Shown here in pieces: positions 3,956 through 6,354 of a DNA stretch of 6,354 bases. The notes under the pieces were generated by a model. It was not told the DNA's origin and searched no databases. It worked only from the letters and a program-made list of their open reading frames with translations. Numbering within the stretch: the stretch's first letter is position 1; every line of letters starts with the position of its first letter. A program made the translations under genes and the position numbers. Source of the DNA: Actinomycetes bacterium (GTDB lineage: Bacteria; Actinomycetota; Actinomycetes; Propionibacteriales; Propionibacteriaceae); the NCBI GenBank assembly GCA_023437345.1, contig JAEZGC010000082.1, positions 1 through 6,354 of the forward strand, in the 5' to 3' direction.

Positions 3956-6354
3956 TTGCCGACCGCCCTCGCCCGACGTGGCCCGCTCGTCCCCACCATC
4001 GTGGTGGCGGGGGTTCTGATAGTCGCCTTCCTGGTGTTCTCCGAATTGTGGACCGAGAAGCTCTGGTTCGACTCGGTCGCCTACCAGGGGGTGTTCACCA
4101 CCCAGTTGCTGACCCGCGTGCTGCTGTTCGTCGTGTTCTTCGTGGTGATGGCCGGCACCGTCGGGCTCAACATGTGGCTGGCCTGGCGGATGAGGCCGCT
4201 CGATCGGCGCAGCGGGCCGAGCGCCGTCCTGGACCGTTACAGCGACCTGCTCGGCTCGAACCTCTTCCTGGCGATCCTGGTGCCCTCGGCATTCTTCGGC
4301 GTGATCGGCGGCATGACCGCGGCCGCTGCCAGCATGGACGTGCTCGCCTTCCTCAACCGGACACCGTTCGGAACCACCGACCCCTACTTCGGGCTGGACG
4401 CCGGTTTCTACGTGTTCGACCTGCCGATCTGGCGTGACCTGCTCGGCTTCCTGATGAGCGCGCTGTTCTTCGGGCTGATCGCTGCCGCGGCGGTGCATTT
4501 CACCACCGGCGGCCTGGTGGTCGGACGGCAGGCGCTGAGCGGGCGGCGTCCGACCCGGGCGAGCCGGCACCTGTCGGTGCTGGCCGGGCTGGTGCTTGTG
4601 GTCTACGGCCTGCAGAGCCTTGTCGACCGCTACGGCTACCTCGTCGATCCCGGAACCGTGTTCACCGGCCTGCACTTCACCGACGACAACGCGCGGCTGG
4701 GGGCGAAGCTGGTGATCGCGGTGATCGCGTTCATCTGCGCCGCGCTGTTCTTCCTGAACGCCTTCCTGAACCGGTGGGTGCTGCCGATCACCGGTCTGGT
4801 GCTGATGCTGGTGTCCGGTCTGATCCTGCAGTTGCTCTACCCGGCGATCGTCCAGTCCTTCCAGGTCCGGCCCAACGAGCCGGACAAGGAGGGGCCGTAC
4901 ATGAAGGCCCACATCGACGCGACCCGGCAAGCCTTCGGGATCGGCGACGTCGAGATCACCGAGTACGCAGCCGTGACCCAGGTCCGTCCCGGCCAGCTCA
5001 AGGAGGACGCCGCGGCACTGCCCGGCATCCGTCTGATGGACCCGTCCGTGGTCGGTCCCACCTTCGAGCAGCTGCAGCAGGTCAGGGGCTACTACTCGTT
5101 CCCTGCCGCGCTGGACGTCGACCGGTACATGCTGGACGGCGTGGAGACCGACGTCGTGGTCGCCGCCCGGGAGATGAACCTGGCCGGCATCCCCGACCAG
5201 AACTGGAACAACATCCATACCGTCTACACCCACGGGTACGGGCTGGTCGCCGCCTACGGCAACCGTCGGCAGTCCGGCGGGCAGCCGGAGTGGATCGAGC
5301 GCGACCTGCCGCCTCAGGGCCAGCTGGGCGACTACGAGGGCAGGATCTACTTCGGCGAGCTGAGCGAGGAGTTCGCGATCGTCGGACGTGAGGAGGGCCA
5401 GCCGCCGATCGAGCTGGACACCCCCGGCGGCGGCGAGAGCGGCGGCGAGGCGTACAACGTCTACGCCGGCAGCGGCGGCGTCCCGATCGGCAACATGTTC
5501 AACCGGCTGCTGTACGCCGCCCACTTCACCGACCTCAACATCATCCTGTCCGACCGGGTGAACTCGGCCTCCCAGCTGCTGTACAAGCGCACCCCGAAGG
5601 AGCGCGTGCAGCAGGTGGCCCCGTGGCTGACGCTCGACCAGAACACCTACCCGGCGGTGGTGGACGGCAGGCTGGTGTGGATCCTCGACGGCTACACCAC
5701 CAGCCGCAGCTACCCCAACAGCGCCCTGGTGAGCCTGCAGCGGACCACCTCGGATGCCCAGTCGCGCACCACCGGGCTGCAGGTGGACCGACCGCTGAAC
5801 TACATCCGCAACTCCGTGAAGGCAGTGGTGGACGCCACCGAGGGCACCGTCTCGCTGTACGCCTGGGACGAGGCCGACCCGGTGATGCAGAGCTACGCCA
5901 AGGCCTTCCCGGGCACTGTGCTGCCGAAGAGCGACATCAGCCCGGACCTGCTCGCTCACCTCCGCTACCCGGAGGACCTGTTCAAGGTGCAGCGGGAGAT
6001 CCTCGGGCGCTACCACATGACCAACCCGGCCAGCTGGTACCAGCAGTCGGACCTGTGGCAGGTTCCCGCCGACCCGGTGAACAGCGCGACCGAGGCGAAG
6101 GAACCGCCGTACTACCTGTCGATCAAGTGGCCGAATGAGGACCAGCCGATCTTCAGCCAGACCTCGGTCTTCGTCCCCCGGGGTCGCTCCAACCTCGCCA
6201 GCTATCTGGCGGTGGTGGCGGAGGCGACCAGTCCGTCGTACGGCAAGCTCAGGGTGCTGCGGATGTCGGACACCCACCAGATCGACGGCCCCGGCCAGAC
6301 CTTCAACGCGATGACCACCGACACCAGGGTGGCGGAGGTGCTGCGGCCCTACCT
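3956..6354 (+). CDS. UPF0182 family integral membrane protein, partial (C-terminus beyond window)
   Basis: From the TTG at 3956 the frame is open for 799 codons to the window edge, with no stop. Full-length members are about 980-1000 residues, so roughly four fifths is visible. Seven hydrophobic segments occupy about 11-29, 53-77, 101-124, 161-182, 205-222, 248-270 and 274-294. Family motifs include Asp-Pro-Tyr-Phe-Gly-Leu-Asp-Ala-Gly-Phe-Tyr-Val-Phe-Asp-Leu-Pro near 142-157 and Pro-Asn-Glu-Pro-Asp-Lys-Glu at 306-312 followed by Ile-Asp-Ala-Thr-Arg. After about 300 comes a large soluble domain, probably extracytoplasmic, with a Gly-rich stretch (GGGESGG) near 492-498. It corresponds to M. tuberculosis Rv3193c. 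It is 31 bases downstream of the PPA1309 gene and likely co-transcribed with it and the protease. The function is unknown; the family assignment is firm. Confidence 0.92.
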   Translation, partial: MPTALARRGPLVPTIVVAGVLIVAFLVFSELWTEKLWFDSVAYQGVFTTQLLTRVLLFVVFFVVMAGTVGLNMWLAWRMRPLDRRSGPSAVLDRYSDLLGSNLFLAILVPSAFFGVIGGMTAAAASMDVLAFLNRTPFGTTDPYFGLDAGFYVFDLPIWRDLLGFLMSALFFGLIAAAAVHFTTGGLVVGRQALSGRRPTRASRHLSVLAGLVLVVYGLQSLVDRYGYLVDPGTVFTGLHFTDDNARLGAKLVIAVIAFICAALFFLNAFLNRWVLPITGLVLMLVSGLILQLLYPAIVQSFQVRPNEPDKEGPYMKAHIDATRQAFGIGDVEITEYAAVTQVRPGQLKEDAAALPGIRLMDPSVVGPTFEQLQQVRGYYSFPAALDVDRYMLDGVETDVVVAAREMNLAGIPDQNWNNIHTVYTHGYGLVAAYGNRRQSGGQPEWIERDLPPQGQLGDYEGRIYFGELSEEFAIVGREEGQPPIELDTPGGGESGGEAYNVYAGSGGVPIGNMFNRLLYAAHFTDLNIILSDRVNSASQLLYKRTPKERVQQVAPWLTLDQNTYPAVVDGRLVWILDGYTTSRSYPNSALVSLQRTTSDAQSRTTGLQVDRPLNYIRNSVKAVVDATEGTVSLYAWDEADPVMQSYAKAFPGTVLPKSDISPDLLAHLRYPEDLFKVQREILGRYHMTNPASWYQQSDLWQVPADPVNSATEAKEPPYYLSIKWPNEDQPIFSQTSVFVPRGRSNLASYLAVVAEATSPSYGKLRVLRMSDTHQIDGPGQTFNAMTTDTRVAEVLRPY

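Noticed and set aside
3045..4019. A 324-codon plus-strand open frame overlapping the protease, PPA1309 and UPF0182 genes
   Set aside because: It is an out-of-frame Arg/Pro/Ala-rich translation crossing three genuine genes, with no RBS and no domain.
3893..6277. A 794-codon open frame on the minus strand, antisense to UPF0182 and the end of the PPA1309 gene
   Set aside because: Its product is a low-complexity His/Gln/Arg/Val/Gly-rich sequence without recognisable domains, while the plus-strand frame encodes a clear UPF0182 protein with family motifs and seven helices. Long antisense frames arise readily from GC-rich codon usage.

Overview
The window is very GC-rich, with strong G/C preference at third codon positions, GTG and TTG starts, at least one likely leaderless gene and tight gene packing. 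All of its recognisable families are typical of high-GC Actinobacteria. The order DUF2342 / membrane PDZ-Lon-like protease / UPF0182 matches the chromosomal neighbourhood of Mycobacterium tuberculosis Rv3195-Rv3194c-Rv3193c. The small PPA1309-family gene inserted between the last two was named from Cutibacterium acnes, so a non-mycobacterial actinomycete, perhaps Propionibacteriales-like, is plausible. The genus cannot be fixed from this window. It looks like ordinary chromosomal backbone: no IS element, tRNA, rRNA, CRISPR array, phage gene or shift in base composition was seen.

Layout. 1-51 (minus): the first 17 codons of a small DUF5679-type zinc-knuckle protein that runs off the left edge. 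52-324: a divergent intergenic region with a plausible minus-strand promoter, two adjacent inverted repeats, and a TANNNT -10 box placed so that transcription of the next gene would start at its ATG. 325-870 (plus): a YgjP-like (M48/DUF45) metallopeptidase. 872-2248 (minus): a DUF2342 zincin-like protein, convergent with the previous gene across a single base. 2249-2365: a second divergent intergenic region. 2366-3427, 3424-3924 and 3956-6354 (all plus): an apparent operon of a membrane-anchored PDZ-Lon-like serine protease, a PPA1309-family protein translationally coupled to it, and a UPF0182 seven-helix membrane protein that runs off the right edge without a stop codon.

How the genes may work together. 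Three peptidase-like families lie within about 3.1 kb (YgjP, DUF2342, PDZ/S16), next to a large polytopic membrane protein with a big non-membrane domain. Co-transcription of the anchored protease, the PPA1309 protein and UPF0182 suggests a shared envelope-related role, possibly protein quality control or maturation. That is inference from gene order; no member of the cluster has a function demonstrated by the sequence alone. The most notable single observation is that the DUF2342 protein appears to lack histidines that I recall as conserved in the family's zinc-site segment. No clearly novel system was found.
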